Of a stretch of DNA of 64,000 bases, positions 33,605 through 43,576 are shown in pieces. The number at the start of each line of letters is the position of its first letter. Position 1 is the first letter of the stretch. The stretch spans positions 124,001 through 188,000 of the forward strand of contig ONJB01000004.1 of assembly GCA_900318015.1 (NCBI GenBank), given 5' to 3'. Both the position numbers and the translations under genes were made by a program. This stretch comes from an uncultured Bacteroidales bacterium. Its GTDB lineage: Bacteria; Bacteroidota; Bacteroidia; Bacteroidales; UBA932. The notes beneath the pieces were generated by a model. That model was not told where the DNA came from and ran no database searches. It saw only the letters and a program-made list of their open reading frames with translations.

Positions 33605-34039
33605 TTACTTCTGCGGCTGGACCGGAGCGGGCTGAGCCGGGGCCTGCGGGAGCGGGCGGCCGGTCATCTGGGCCACGATCTTGTCGAATTCCGCCTCGGA
33701 GATCATGCGGCAGTTGCCGTTGAACTTGGCGTCGAGCTCCACCTGCAGGCGCTTGATGTTCAGGTCGCCTTCGACGGTGCAGCCTCCCTTCAGGGAGAGG
33801 GTGTCCTTGACGTAGAAGTTGCCGTGCATCGTCCCGGTGAAGTCGACGTTCTGGCAGATGATGTCGCCCTTGATCTGGGCCTTCTCGCCCACCACGACAC
33901 GGCCCTTGGAGCAGATCTTGCCCTCGAAGATGCCGTCGACGCGGAGGTCAGTGGGAGTAGTGATCTCACCCTTGAAAGTGGTGCCGGCGGAGATCCGGCT
34001 CACTTCATTCACATTGACAGGTTCCATTGGTTTAGCCAT
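33605..34039 (-). CDS. Bactofilin (polymer-forming cytoskeletal protein), 144 aa
   Basis: A DUF583/bactofilin beta-helix domain fills residues about 12-115: ISAGTTFKGEITTPTDLRVD, GIFEGKICSKGRVVVGEKAQ, IKGDIICQNVDFTGTMHGNF, and GDLNIKRLQVE. The end is a Pro/Gln-rich tail (PLPQAPAQPAPVQPQK). Bactofilins form filaments attached to the membrane that help shape the cell or position enzymes. It lies 19 bases downstream of secA in the same direction. Confidence 0.92.
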   Translation of the reverse strand: MAKPMEPVNVNEVSRISAGTTFKGEITTPTDLRVDGIFEGKICSKGRVVVGEKAQIKGDIICQNVDFTGTMHGNFYVKDTLSLKGGCTVEGDLNIKRLQVELDAKFNGNCRMISEAEFDKIVAQMTGRPLPQAPAQPAPVQPQK

Positions 34040-34058
34040 ATTTTGTAATTGTTGTTGT

Positions 34059-37000
34059 CTACACGATGCCCTTGCCGTGGCAGTTCTTGTACTTGAGGCC
34101 GGAGCCGCAAGGGCAGGGGTCGTTGCGGCCGACGCGCTTGTCCACGCGGACCGGGGTGTGGCCCTTCTGCTCGCCGTTGGTGGTGAGCTGGGAAGGATCG
34201 TTGGTGCGCATCTGGCTCAGGTCGCGGCGCGGCTGGGTGGCCGGACGCGGGGCGCGGGCCTCGTTGGCGTCGCGGAGCGGGATGAAGGCGCGGAGGAGGA
34301 AGGTCAGGACCGCCTCGTTCAGCTCCTCGAGCATCTGGGAGAAGAGGTTGTAGCTCTCCAGCTTATACACCACGAGCGGGTCCTTCTGCTCGTAGGCGGC
34401 GTTCTGCACGCTCTGGCGCAGGTCGTCCATGTCGCGCAGGTGCTGCTTCCAGTATTCGTCGATCTCGTACAGGATCACGGAACGGCTCAGGGACTTGGCC
34501 ACTTCGCGGCTCTCGGTCTCGTAGGCCTTCTTCAGGTTCACGGAGAGGTTCAGCATCCGCTTGCCGTCGGAGATGGGGATGGCGATGTTCTCGTACATGG
34601 ATCCCTGCTTCTCGTACACCTGCTTGATGATCGGGTTCACTTTCTCCACCATCGTGTCCATGCGGCGGTCGTACACCTCCTGCATGTGCGCGCAAAGCTT
34701 TTCGGCGATGTCCTGCGGCTTCGCGTGCTCGTAGAAGGCCTCGTCGAAGCCCAGGTCGATGGAGAGGGTCGCGATCACGTATTCCTCGAAGGAGGCGTAG
34801 TCCATGCCTTCGGCCTTCTCGGCGATGATGGTCGCGGTGTCCTGCATCATGTTCTGGACGTCGATCTCGATGCGTTCGCCGGAGAGGGCGTTGCGGCGGC
34901 GGGCGTACACGGCCTCGCGCTGGTAGTTCATCACGTCGTCGTATTCGAGCGTGCGTTTACGCCAGCCGAAGTGGTTCTCTTCCACGCGCTTCTGCGCGGT
35001 CTCGATGCTCTTGGAGAGCATGCCGGAGACGAGGGCTTCGTCGTCGGCCATGCCCAGCTTATCGACGACACCCGCGATGCGTTCGGAACCGAACTTGCGC
35101 ATGAGGTCGTCCTCCAGGGAGATGTAGAAGGTGGAGGAACCCGGGTCGCCCTGACGGCCGGCGCGGCCGCGGAGCTGCCGGTCCACGCGGCGGCTGTCAT
35201 GCCGGGTGGTGCCGATGATGGCGAGACCGCCGGCTTTCTTCACCTCCGGGGTGAGTTTGATATCGGTACCACGGCCCGCCATGTTGGTGGCGATGGTGAC
35301 CTTGCCCGCCTGGCCGGCCTGGGCCACGATTTCCGCCTCGCGGGCGTGCTCCTTCGCGTTCAGGACGTTCGGACGCAGGCCGCGGAGCCGCATCATGCGC
35401 GCGAGGAGCTCGGAGGTTTCCACGTCGGTGGTACCCACGAGGACCGGGCGGCCGGCGTTGGTGAGTTCCACCACGCGGTCGATCACGGCGTTGAACTTGC
35501 CTTTCTTGGTCTTGTAGATGATGTCATCCTGGTCGTCGCGGATGACCGGCCGGTTGGTCGGGATGGACACGACGTCCAGCTTGTAGATGCTCCAGAACTC
35601 GCCCGCCTCGGTTTCGGCGGTACCGGTCATGCCCGCGAGCTTGTGGTACATGCGGAAGTAGTTCTGCAGGGTGATGGTCGCGAACGTCTGCGTCGCGGCC
35701 TCCACCTTCACGTTCTCCTTCGCTTCCACGGCCTGGTGCAGACCGTCGCTCCAGCGGCGGCCCTCCATGATACGGCCCGTGCTCTCGTCCACGATCTTGA
35801 CCTTGTTGTCCACGATCACGTAGTCGATGTCCTTGGTGAACATCGCGTAGGCCTTGAGGAGCTGGATCACGGTGTGGACGCGCTCGCTCTTGAGGGAGAA
35901 GTCCTCCATCAGGGCGTCCTTCTTCTCGGCCTTCTGGGCCGGGGTGAGGGAGGCGTCGTTCTGGATTTCCGCGATGGCGGAGCCCATGTCGGGGAGGACG
36001 AAGAAGTTCGGGTCGGACACGGCGTTGGCGAGGACCTCGTGGCCCTTGTCGGTCATGTCCACGCTGTTCTGGATCTCGGTGATGACGAAGTAGAGCTCGT
36101 CGGTGACCTGCGGCATCTCGCGCTCGTTGTCCTGCATGTAGTAGCTTTCGGCCTTCTGCAGGAGGGCCTTCATGCCCTGCTCGGACAGGAACTTGATGAG
36201 CGGCTGGTATTTCGGGAGGCCCTTGTGGCAGCGGAGGAGGAGCTTGCCGCCCTCGGCCTCGTCACCGGCCGCGATGGCCTTCTTGGCCTCGTTCAGGGTC
36301 GTGTTGACGAGGGCGCGCTGCTTGTTGTACAGGTTCTCCACGTAGGGGCGGTACTCCATGAACTGCTCGTCGTCCGCGGCCTTCGCCATCGGGCCGGAGA
36401 TGATGAGCGGGGTACGGGCGTCGTCGATGAGGACGGAGTCCACCTCGTCCACGATGGCGTAGTGGTGCTTCCGCTGGACGAGGTCCGACATCCGGGTGGC
36501 CATGTTGTCACGCAGGTAGTCGAAACCGAACTCGTTGTTGGTGCCGAAGGTGATGTCGCAGTCGTACGCCTTCTTGCGGGCGTCGGAGTTGGGCTGGTGC
36601 TTGTCGATGCAGTCCACGCTCAGGCCGTGGAACTGGTACAGCGGGCCCATCCACTCGGAGTCACGCTTGGACAGGTAGTCGTTCACGGTGACCACGTGGA
36701 CGCCCTTGCCGGCGAGCGCGTTCAGGAACACCGGGAGGGTGGCGACGAGGGTCTTGCCCTCACCGGTCGCCATCTCGGCGATGCTGCCGCGCTGCTCCTT
36801 GTTGGTCTTGAGGGAACCGTTCAGGACGATGCCGCCGATGAGCTGCACGTCGTAGTGGACCATGTCCCAGGTGATCTCGTTGCCGCCGGCGACCCAGTGG
36901 TTCTGCCACACGGCCTTGTCGTCCTCGATGTGGACGAAATCGCGGCCGCGGGCCGCCAGGTCGCGGTCGAAGTCCGTCGCGGTGACGGTGATGGTCTCGT

Positions 37001-37373
37001 GCTCGGCGAAACGGCGGGCGGTGGATTTCATGATGGCGAAGGCCTCGGGGAGGATCTCGTCGAGGCACTGCTCGATGGCGTCGTCCTCGTCCTTGACGAG
37101 CTTGTCGGATTCGGTGGCGAGGTCTTCCTTTTCGGAGATCGGGATGTCTTTCTCGAGTTCGGCCTTGATTTCGGCGATGCGGTCCTCGAAGGGCTTCTCC
37201 ACGGCGAAGATCTTGGCCCGGAGGGCTGCGGAACGCGCCCGGAGCTCATCGTCGGAGAGGGCGTCGATGCCGGGATAGGCCGCGAGGACCTTGTCCAGCA
37301 TGGGCTTCACCTGCTTCATGTCCCGGTCGGACTTGGAGCCGAAAACTTTCTTCAGTATATCTGCGAGTGCCAT
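34059..37373 (-). CDS. secA: SecA preprotein translocase ATPase, 1104 aa
   Basis: Motor of the Sec secretion pathway. Walker A is in [14 protein letters not shown], the DEAD-type Walker B in [16 protein letters not shown], and the helicase motif in AGRGTDIKL and [10 protein letters not shown]. The zinc-binding SEC-C tail is [20 protein letters not shown]. At 1104 residues it has the long insertions usual for Bacteroidota SecA. The promoter at 37412-37443 is near ideal, and the downstream bactofilin is likely cotranscribed. Confidence 0.97.
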   Translation of the reverse strand: MALADILKKVFGSKSDRDMKQVKPMLDKVLAAYPGIDALSDDELRARSAALRAKIFAVEKPFEDRIAEIKAELEKDIPISEKEDLATESDKLVKDEDDAIEQCLDEILPEAFAIMKSTARRFAEHETITVTATDFDRDLAARGRDFVHIEDDKAVWQNHWVAGGNEITWDMVHYDVQLIGGIVLNGSLKTNKEQRGSIAEMATGEGKTLVATLPVFLNALAGKGVHVVTVNDYLSKRDSEWMGPLYQFHGLSVDCIDKHQPNSDARKKAYDCDITFGTNNEFGFDYLRDNMATRMSDLVQRKHHYAIVDEVDSVLIDDARTPLIISGPMAKAADDEQFMEYRPYVENLYNKQRALVNTTLNEAKKAIAAGDEAEGGKLLLRCHKGLPKYQPLIKFLSEQGMKALLQKAESYYMQDNEREMPQVTDELYFVITEIQNSVDMTDKGHEVLANAVSDPNFFVLPDMGSAIAEIQNDASLTPAQKAEKKDALMEDFSLKSERVHTVIQLLKAYAMFTKDIDYVIVDNKVKIVDESTGRIMEGRRWSDGLHQAVEAKENVKVEAATQTFATITLQNYFRMYHKLAGMTGTAETEAGEFWSIYKLDVVSIPTNRPVIRDDQDDIIYKTKKGKFNAVIDRVVELTNAGRPVLVGTTDVETSELLARMMRLRGLRPNVLNAKEHAREAEIVAQAGQAGKVTIATNMAGRGTDIKLTPEVKKAGGLAIIGTTRHDSRRVDRQLRGRAGRQGDPGSSTFYISLEDDLMRKFGSERIAGVVDKLGMADDEALVSGMLSKSIETAQKRVEENHFGWRKRTLEYDDVMNYQREAVYARRRNALSGERIEIDVQNMMQDTATIIAEKAEGMDYASFEEYVIATLSIDLGFDEAFYEHAKPQDIAEKLCAHMQEVYDRRMDTMVEKVNPIIKQVYEKQGSMYENIAIPISDGKRMLNLSVNLKKAYETESREVAKSLSRSVILYEIDEYWKQHLRDMDDLRQSVQNAAYEQKDPLVVYKLESYNLFSQMLEELNEAVLTFLLRAFIPLRDANEARAPRPATQPRRDLSQMRTNDPSQLTTNGEQKGHTPVRVDKRVGRNDPCPCGSGLKYKNCHGKGIV

Positions 37374-37411
37374 AGAATGCTTCTCAATTTTCAGTTAAAA
37401 ACTTAATCTCA

Positions 37412-37443
37412 CAAAATTACGCATTTTCCGGCGGATTCGCAAA
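37412..37443 (-). promoter_or_regulatory. Promoter of secA
   Basis: TTTG (37440-37443) and TAATTTTG (37412-37419) on the minus strand with a 20-base spacer, about 38 bases from the secA start codon. Confidence 0.7.
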
Positions 37444-37470
37444 TCCGATGCCACCTCCCGACGGGACGGG

Positions 37471-38409
37471 TTATGCCAGAGATTCCTGCAAAAATGTCAG
37501 GGATTGGGCGCGGAGGGCATCCAGATCGGTGTCAGAAGCGAAAAGATGGAGGATCCGGTCGTCCTTGGGCGTGCCGGACGGCGGATAGACGAAGTCGACC
37601 CCGTAGATTTTGGCCACGGCGATGCCATGGAAGGAGGACGCAACCACATGTTCCGCCCCACGGATGAGGGAGATGAACTCGCCGGGGACAAACCGCTTGG
37701 ACCCGGCGAAGCAGGGGTTGGAAGCGATGCGCACGACCGGCAGGCCGAAGCGGGTTGCGATCTGCAGGACCTGGGGATTGTCAATCACCTCATAGGCAAC
37801 GACATACCGGCCTTTGACCGGGCAGGGAGACGCCATGGTCTCCAGGACTTCCTTGCCGGCGAGGAGGACGGGATCCAGCACCAGGGTCGATGCAACGCCG
37901 CGGGCGGCGAGCTCGGCCTGGAGTTGGGGTTCCCGGACGCTCAGCCGATAGAAGCGGCTGAAATCGACCCCTTCCGGGAGGGGTACGGAGCCGGTGCTCG
38001 CGGCATAGGAGATGTTGCGGGTATGGTCGAAAGCGGGGTCCTGGGCGAACCAGACAGACTCTTCCCCGTTGAGGATGTGGTTCCAGATCTGGTCGCTGCC
38101 GAAGACCACGGCGTCCAGGCCTTCCGGCGGGAAGGGCATCAGATGCATGCCCTCCCGGAACGCCCGGAAGCCTCGTTTGCGCCGCGCCACGGCAAAGCTG
38201 TTCGCGAGATTCTTGGCCGTGCCCACGGGATGCTTCCACCAGTCCTTCCGCCAGAGCCGGAAGGGCTTGGTCAGGAACTCCGGCGCATAGTCGATCACAT
38301 GGGCATCATGGCCCAGGGAGCGCAGGACTTCCACCAGGGCGCGGGCCTGCAGCACGGCGCCGTAATTGTCGGCCGCATGAAAGGTTAGGATGCCTACTTT
38401 CTTTGCCAT
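37471..38409 (-). CDS. Polysaccharide pyruvyl transferase family protein, 312 aa
   Basis: The protein starts MAKKVGILTFHAADNYGAVL, the typical opening of this family (NYGA), and has AVVFGSDQIWN (GSDQ motif), FDHTRNISYAASTG, and VASSFHGIAVAKIYGV (SFHG motif) near the C-terminus. Members add pyruvate ketals or other groups to glycans. Start 38409 overlaps the stop of the upstream gene by 16 bases; a longer frame to 39387 is out of frame with the true upstream gene and is rejected. It is the last of a three-gene set with an Fe-S protein and a GT2. Confidence 0.88.
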   Translation of the reverse strand: MAKKVGILTFHAADNYGAVLQARALVEVLRSLGHDAHVIDYAPEFLTKPFRLWRKDWWKHPVGTAKNLANSFAVARRKRGFRAFREGMHLMPFPPEGLDAVVFGSDQIWNHILNGEESVWFAQDPAFDHTRNISYAASTGSVPLPEGVDFSRFYRLSVREPQLQAELAARGVASTLVLDPVLLAGKEVLETMASPCPVKGRYVVAYEVIDNPQVLQIATRFGLPVVRIASNPCFAGSKRFVPGEFISLIRGAEHVVASSFHGIAVAKIYGVDFVYPPSGTPKDDRILHLFASDTDLDALRAQSLTFLQESLA

Positions 38410-39515
38410 TTCTTCTTGAATTTCACAATCTTTTCGGCGATGTGGTGGTTCCAGGAATCCTTGCCGAAGTTCCGCAGCACGTAGTCGAAGCCATGCTTGA
38501 GATACAGCCGCTCGAAGCGCGTGGCGTACTTGTGGGCCACGGTCGGGGTCTGGAGGTTGGGCTGCAGCACGGCCTGGATGTCCACTTCCTGAACCTGGGG
38601 ATTCCCGTCGAAACGGGCCGCAAACGCGCGCCCGGCCTCGGTGCTGACCAGAAGGAGCGAGCAGCCGCGGTTGTCGTCGGCAAAGCCAGGCAGGGCCTTT
38701 TCCACGCCCCAGCAGTCGGCCATCGTCAGGTCCGAGGGCCGGGCAAGGCTGGCGAAGGGGCAGGCCAGGCAGGAGGGGCGCATCATGTAGCGCCGGAAGT
38801 ACAGATGGGCGTAATCGTTCGTCACCAGGGATTTGGAGGCGAAACAGAGCTTTTCCCGGGCTCCGTGCCAGCCCAGGGACGGATCGCGGAAAAGGGCGCC
38901 GGTCAGCGGCTCCCCTTCCCGCTGTTCCACGTATTTCAGATAGTCCCGCCACACATACGGGGCGGGGACACCGTGGCAGACGATATCGGCCAGCAGGAGG
39001 TCTTTCCGATGGGTGCCCGCGAGGGATCCAACGCCGGCGCACTGGCAGGGGGTGCCGGTGAACAGGACCTTCCGCCCGGCTTTTAGGTCCGCCAGTACCT
39101 GACCGGGGACGCCGGTCATGTCGCTCTGGACGTATTTGGTAAGCCGCAGGGGCTCCAGGCCTTCTTCCGTCGTCACCCGGACATGCCGGACCACGAGATC
39201 CGGATCCATCGCCGCGCCATAGACTACCATTCCCTGCTTCACGGCCTTCCGCATCAGGGCATAGCCCAGTCCCCCGCTCTGGCTCTGGTCCAGATACTCC
39301 GGGAACCGGATGGCGATGGCTTTCTGGACAGGCTCCTCGACCGGATGGAAGGCGCAGACGCGATCGCAAATGCCGCAGTCCACGCACAGGTCCTTATCCA
39401 CGGCCGGGTACAGGAATCCCATCCCGTCCGGGACCATCTTGATGGCCCTGTGCGGACAGGCGTCAGCACAGGCGGAGCAGCCGCAGCATTGATTCCGGTT
39501 CTCAATGTGAATCAT
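38394..39515 (-). CDS. F420 hydrogenase beta-like Fe-S protein of polysaccharide loci, 373 aa
   Basis: The N-terminus has two 4Fe-4S ferredoxin motifs (CCGCSACADACPHRAI and CVDCGICDRVCAFHP). Then follows the coenzyme F420 hydrogenase/dehydrogenase beta domain with VLFTGTPCQCAGVGSL and IVCHGVPAPYVWRDYL and a DLTMADCWGVEKALPGF segment. Such proteins are regular partners of pyruvyl transferases in Bacteroidota glycan loci; the reaction is unknown and may be a reduction of the glycan or a precursor. The start at 39515 gives the usual short N-terminus before the first cysteine cluster. Confidence 0.85.
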   Translation of the reverse strand: MIHIENRNQCCGCSACADACPHRAIKMVPDGMGFLYPAVDKDLCVDCGICDRVCAFHPVEEPVQKAIAIRFPEYLDQSQSGGLGYALMRKAVKQGMVVYGAAMDPDLVVRHVRVTTEEGLEPLRLTKYVQSDMTGVPGQVLADLKAGRKVLFTGTPCQCAGVGSLAGTHRKDLLLADIVCHGVPAPYVWRDYLKYVEQREGEPLTGALFRDPSLGWHGAREKLCFASKSLVTNDYAHLYFRRYMMRPSCLACPFASLARPSDLTMADCWGVEKALPGFADDNRGCSLLLVSTEAGRAFAARFDGNPQVQEVDIQAVLQPNLQTPTVAHKYATRFERLYLKHGFDYVLRNFGKDSWNHHIAEKIVKFKKKWQRK

Positions 39516-39520
39516 AGGGT

Positions 39521-40558
39521 TTACGGGCGTTTCTTCAAGGACTTCTTCAATAGATGCATCCGGTGATGGAGGTCCTTGTAGGCATTCAACAGATACGTTC
39601 CACCAGGCAGGTGGAGGCAGAAATTCTTGGCCCGGTACTCCCACTTACCCATGTCTTCCTTGCACTGCGGGAGCCATTCCAGGGCGCCGGCGCGGTGGTT
39701 CAGGTGGAGGGCCATTCCGAGCATGCGCTCGTCGGAAATCGCCTGCAGCTGTTTCAGGTAGTGGGCCAGTTTTTCTTCCGGGATATCCTCGATCCGTTCC
39801 ACGGTCGCCATCTGCGTCCGGAGATAGGTCTGTTTCTTGACGACTTCCCGCTCATACCCGCTGTATTGGCCGCGGCTGTGGGACGTGGCCCGCTCGACGG
39901 CGTTGAACAGCGGTTCCAGGATGGTCTTGCAGCGGTACCGGTACAGGACCGGGACGAGGAGCTGCCAGTTCTGTCCGGCATTTTTCTCCGTGTAGATATC
40001 GAAGCCGCCCGTCACTTCCTTCAGCACGGTCGTCCGGACCAGGAAGGCCCCGGAAGTAAAGTAAAAGCCGTTGATGCTGTACAGGCAGTCCTCGAAGAGC
40101 GACGGATCCTCTTCCTCCCGGGCGTCCGCGCCGGCGAGCCTGGACAGTTCCAGGGTCGGGTCCTGGACATACCGGGACTGGGTGCGCACCAGCTGGAATT
40201 CCGGCGGGGCGGTGGCAAGGGCATGGACCATCTTGGAGATGGCGTCGTCCGCCGCATAGAAGTCGTCGCTGTCGGGCCAGGTCAGGTACTCCCCCGTCAC
40301 CAGCTGCAACCCGTTCTTGATCGCGACCGACTGGCCGGCATTGGGCTGATACTGGTAGCGGAGCGTATATCCCTTGGCCGCAAAACGGTCGGCATACCCG
40401 TCGACCACTTTCCGGGAACCGTCCGTGGAGCCGTCGTCGATGACAATCATCTCGATGGCAGGATAGTCCTGCGCCAGGACCGAATCCAGCAGCCGGTGCA
40501 CATACTTCTCGGTATTGTACATCGGGGTGAGGATACTGACCAGCGGGTTTTGTTGCAT
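39521..40558 (-). CDS. GT2 glycosyltransferase, 345 aa
   Basis: GT-A enzyme: LVSILTPMYNTEKYVHRLLD, MIVIDDGSTDGS, NAGQSVAIKNGLQLVTGEYL, and TWPDSDDFY with the D-x-D-like SDD. The acceptor half (residues about 200-345) is family-variable. The ATG at 40558 is preferred because the -7 box (TATCTTTG, minus strand, 40563-40570) lies four bases before it; the longer frame begins inside the promoter. It is divergent from the GT2 gene at 40606. Confidence 0.88.
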   Translation of the reverse strand: MQQNPLVSILTPMYNTEKYVHRLLDSVLAQDYPAIEMIVIDDGSTDGSRKVVDGYADRFAAKGYTLRYQYQPNAGQSVAIKNGLQLVTGEYLTWPDSDDFYAADDAISKMVHALATAPPEFQLVRTQSRYVQDPTLELSRLAGADAREEEDPSLFEDCLYSINGFYFTSGAFLVRTTVLKEVTGGFDIYTEKNAGQNWQLLVPVLYRYRCKTILEPLFNAVERATSHSRGQYSGYEREVVKKQTYLRTQMATVERIEDIPEEKLAHYLKQLQAISDERMLGMALHLNHRAGALEWLPQCKEDMGKWEYRAKNFCLHLPGGTYLLNAYKDLHHRMHLLKKSLKKRP

Positions 40559-40562
40559 GGAA

Positions 40563-40600
40563 CAAAGATAGGAAAAAACCGACAATTATTCATATCTTTG
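40563..40600. promoter_or_regulatory. Divergent promoters with -7 boxes next to both start codons
   Basis: TATCTTTG on the minus strand at 40563-40570 serves the gene starting 40558; TATCTTTG on the plus strand at 40593-40600 serves the gene starting 40606. Each box is 4-5 bases from its ATG, which predicts leaderless mRNAs. Confidence 0.6.
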
Positions 40601-40605
40601 CAGGG

Positions 40606-41541
40606 ATGCCCGCTGTCAGTGTCATCATACCGGTTTACAAGGTCGAGCCCTACATGGCCCGATGCGCCCGGTCGCTGTTCTCCCAGACGATGGAGGACCT
40701 GGAGTTCATCTTCATCGACGACTGCTCGCCGGACCGGTCCATCGACGTGATGCGCGAGGTCCTGGAAGAGTTCCCGGAGCGGAAGGACCAGGTGGTCGTG
40801 TACCGCATGCCGCGGAACAGCGGCCAGGCGGCCGTCCGGATGCAGGGCCTCGCCCTCGCCCGGGGCGAGTATGTCATCCACTGTGACTACGGGAAAGCCA
40901 AAGCGGAGGACCTGGATGTCGTCACGTGCAACCTGGCGACCGTGGAACAGGACGGGCGCCTAATCGAGACAGTCTCCGGGAAATGTACTTCCGTCGCCCG
41001 CATGCTCAAGGGCAAGGAGCGGTGGAACCTGGTGTGCCGGTTGACCCGCCGGTCTTTGTGCGAGGGCCTGACCGCCCCGGTATCCGACATGGGCGAAGAC
41101 ATGGTGGTTTCCGTCCAGACGCAGCTGAGGGCCCGGCGGACCGGGCACGTGGACGAGACGCTGTATTTTTATTGCTTACGCAGGGATTCCATCACCCTTG
41201 CGGAAGGGCAGGAGGCCCTGGTCGCCCGCTGGGAATCCGTGATGAAGAACGCCCGCCTGCTCATCGGCCTTCTGCAGGAACAGTACGGCTATACAGGTGA
41301 GGAACCTGAGATCGTCCATTTAAAGTACAAGTGCAGGGGGATGCTTGCGCCCCTGGTGCACATTCCCGAGTATTATCAACGCTGGAAAGAGACTTTCCCG
41401 GAGGTGGACAGGAAAGTCCTGTTCTCGCGCTCCTGCTCCCTCGAAGAGAAATTCTGGTTCGTGCTCATCCACCTGCGGCTCTACCATCCGGTCAAACGAA
41501 TCACAGGCTGGTTCCGGAATCACCGGAGGAGCGATTCGTAG
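40606..41541 (+). CDS. GT2 glycosyltransferase paralog with internal deletion, 311 aa
   Basis: GT-A start MPAVSVIIPVYKVEPYMARC, EFIFIDDCSPDRS and RGEYVIHCD are as in the paralogs at 42599 and 43576. However, after HCD the text jumps to YGKAKAEDLDVVTC. The paralog at 43576 has SDDSVDPEAYQLM in between, 13 codons that include the metal-binding S-D-D. The loss is in frame, so the protein is full length but may lack activity. The 3' end overlaps the convergent GT4 gene by 22 bases. Confidence 0.8.
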   Translation: MPAVSVIIPVYKVEPYMARCARSLFSQTMEDLEFIFIDDCSPDRSIDVMREVLEEFPERKDQVVVYRMPRNSGQAAVRMQGLALARGEYVIHCDYGKAKAEDLDVVTCNLATVEQDGRLIETVSGKCTSVARMLKGKERWNLVCRLTRRSLCEGLTAPVSDMGEDMVVSVQTQLRARRTGHVDETLYFYCLRRDSITLAEGQEALVARWESVMKNARLLIGLLQEQYGYTGEEPEIVHLKYKCRGMLAPLVHIPEYYQRWKETFPEVDRKVLFSRSCSLEEKFWFVLIHLRLYHPVKRITGWFRNHRRSDS

Positions 41542-42602
41542 ATCTGTTTCAGGCTGGCCATGACGGCCTCGGGGTGGAAGGCCTCCACCATTTTCAGGCT
41601 GGAAAGCCCCATCTCGCGGCAGGCGTCCTCATCGCCGCACCGGGCGATGGCCGCCGCAATTCCTTCTACATCACCGGGTTGCACCAGGATTCCGTTATCC
41701 TTGACCACTTCCGGAATGCCGCCCACCGGGGTGGAAATGATGGCGCAGCCATAGCTCATGGCCTCCAGGATGCTGATGGGCAGGCCTTCGTTGTACGAGG
41801 GCAGGACAAAGACATCTGACCGGCTGAGCAGTTCCTTTTTCAGGTCGCCGGACACGAAACCGTTGAAGTGCACGCAGTCCTCCAGATGCTGCGCGCGGAT
41901 GGCCTCTTTCAGGGCCTCCTCATTCTTGTTTCCGCCGATTTCCAGCCAGGCCTTCCCGGGGTCAGTTCCCTGCAGGAGGGCCATCGCCTTCAGCAGATCG
42001 AAGACGCCTTTCCGCGGGCCAATCTCGCCCAGGAAAAGCAGGCGGACGGGCCCGCCGGGCGCACGGGCGACCTTCTCCCGGTCGGCCGGGTCCGTGATGT
42101 TGTTCAGGATGCGGACTTTCTCCGGGGACACGCCGATGGACACGAAGAAATCGCGCCAGGATGCGGACAGGACGATGAGGCGGTCCAGCCGGGCGAGCAC
42201 CTTCCGGACCCGCCGCTGGTGGCGCTCCGTCAGCCCTTCATACCACACCTTGAAACGGGAAGCGTGGCTGTGCATCACGACTTTCCGGCCCATCAGCCGG
42301 GCGAGCCAAGCATAGTAGGCGTGCTTGTCGAAGGAGCCGCCCGCGGCCGTATGGATATGGACGATCCGGATCTTCCGGTCCCACAGGAGGCGCCAGCCCA
42401 GGGCGAAGAGCCCGCCGAGGTCGTACCGCAGTTTATCCTTCCAGGTGGGCTGGCCGGAGGACGCGATGAAGGGGAAGGTCTCGAAGCAGTCGCGGTAGGA
42501 TTTGATGACGGAGACGATGCCGCCATAGACCGGGGCCCAATAGCACTCCCCTACGGTCAACACGCGGTCGCTGACCGACTGGTCGATCAAGGTGCGTTTC
42601 AT
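41520..42602 (-). CDS. GT4 glycosyltransferase, 360 aa
   Basis: GT-B enzyme: VGECYWAPVYGGIVSVIKSY at the N-terminus, VVMHSHASRFK, VRLLFLGEIGPRKGVFDLL, and the EX7E donor block VFVLPSYNEGLPISILEAMS, then GGIPEVVKDNGILV. The sugar is unknown. It shares ATGA with the stop of the upstream GT2 gene, so they are translated together. Confidence 0.88.
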   Translation of the reverse strand: MKRTLIDQSVSDRVLTVGECYWAPVYGGIVSVIKSYRDCFETFPFIASSGQPTWKDKLRYDLGGLFALGWRLLWDRKIRIVHIHTAAGGSFDKHAYYAWLARLMGRKVVMHSHASRFKVWYEGLTERHQRRVRKVLARLDRLIVLSASWRDFFVSIGVSPEKVRILNNITDPADREKVARAPGGPVRLLFLGEIGPRKGVFDLLKAMALLQGTDPGKAWLEIGGNKNEEALKEAIRAQHLEDCVHFNGFVSGDLKKELLSRSDVFVLPSYNEGLPISILEAMSYGCAIISTPVGGIPEVVKDNGILVQPGDVEGIAAAIARCGDEDACREMGLSSLKMVEAFHPEAVMASLKQIYESLLR

Positions 42603-43576
42603 GCCTGTTCCCTCCTTTTTCCCAGCCGGCGGGTCAACCGCTTGACTAGGTCATATAAGTGTATATGAATCAACACGAACCAGCCCTTCTTCTCAAGTGA
42701 CAGATAAGGATTCGCTAGCAGCTTCGCATCCACCTCCGGGAAGGTTTCCCGCCACAGTTGATAGCAAGCCTTGTCCCCCACATAGGGTTCAATGCAATGC
42801 CGGGCGTAATACTTGAAGCAGGCGATTTCCGGGTCGTTTTCCTTATAGCCGTACGAGCCCGTGAGCAGGCCGACGAGCATCCGGACGTTGGCCGTCAGGG
42901 CCTGGTGCCGCCGGATGGCGGATTCCCTGCCCTGGGACTTGCTGATGGACGCCGGGCGGTACTTGTACAGATAGAAGGGTTCGTCGATATGTCCGGAAGA
43001 CCGGGCCCGCAGCGTGGCCTGCAGCGCGAGGACCAGGTCCTCGCCCATGTTCCCCTGCGGCGCCAGGAGGCCTTCCTGCAGGAGGGCCCGGCGGATCAGC
43101 CGGCACACCAGGGAGCCCTGGACTTTGTCCAGCAGCAGGTCGCTCACGCCCTGGCATTCCTCCTTGACGAGCACGCGGTGGCCGGACGGTTCCTCCTTCA
43201 GGTAATTGCAGGTGACGATGTCCAGCCGCTCGGAAACGGCCTTCTCGTACAGAAGACGATAAGCATCCGGAGAGGTCAGTTCGTCATCGCTGTCGCAATG
43301 GATGACGTACTCCCCCGTCGCCAGGGCCAGTCCCTGCATCCGGACCTTCGCCTGGCCGCTGTTCTCCGGCATCTTGAAGAACCGGACCTGGGGTTCCCGC
43401 GCGGGGAACTCGCGCTCCAGGACCTCCCGGATGACCTCCATGGACCTGTCCGGCGTGCAGTCGTCGATGAAGATGAACTCCATGTCCGCCAGGCTTTGGG
43501 CGAACAACGAGCGCACGCAGCGGGCCACGAACGGCTCGACTTTGTAAACGGGGACTATGACGCTGACTGCTGGCAT
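42599..43576 (-). CDS. GT2 glycosyltransferase paralog, complete, 325 aa
   Basis: This is the complete version of the three related GT2 genes: MPAVSVIVPVYKVEPFVARC, FIFIDDCTPDRSMEVIREVL, KMPENSGQAKVRMQGLALAT, GEYVIHCDSDDELTSPDAYR (D-x-D) and KLDIVTC-like RLDIVTCNYLKEE. The acceptor half includes PQGNMGEDLVLALQATLRAR and a C-terminal EKKGWFVLIHIHLYDLVKRL. The start at 43576 shares one base with the stop of the upstream paralog. It is the reference for the deletions in its neighbours. Confidence 0.85.
   Translation of the reverse strand: MPAVSVIVPVYKVEPFVARCVRSLFAQSLADMEFIFIDDCTPDRSMEVIREVLEREFPAREPQVRFFKMPENSGQAKVRMQGLALATGEYVIHCDSDDELTSPDAYRLLYEKAVSERLDIVTCNYLKEEPSGHRVLVKEECQGVSDLLLDKVQGSLVCRLIRRALLQEGLLAPQGNMGEDLVLALQATLRARSSGHIDEPFYLYKYRPASISKSQGRESAIRRHQALTANVRMLVGLLTGSYGYKENDPEIACFKYYARHCIEPYVGDKACYQLWRETFPEVDAKLLANPYLSLEKKGWFVLIHIHLYDLVKRLTRRLGKRREQA

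Noticed and set aside
33819..37406. A 1195-codon open frame on the plus strand opposite secA
   Set aside because: It is antisense to an unmistakable SecA and its product is a low-complexity run of Val, Leu, His and Gly, typical of the shadow frame in G+C-rich genes.
38410..39387. Extension of the pyruvyl transferase frame to 39387
   Set aside because: The added part runs through the Fe-S protein gene in the wrong phase; the family's normal start is MAKKVGILTF at 38409.
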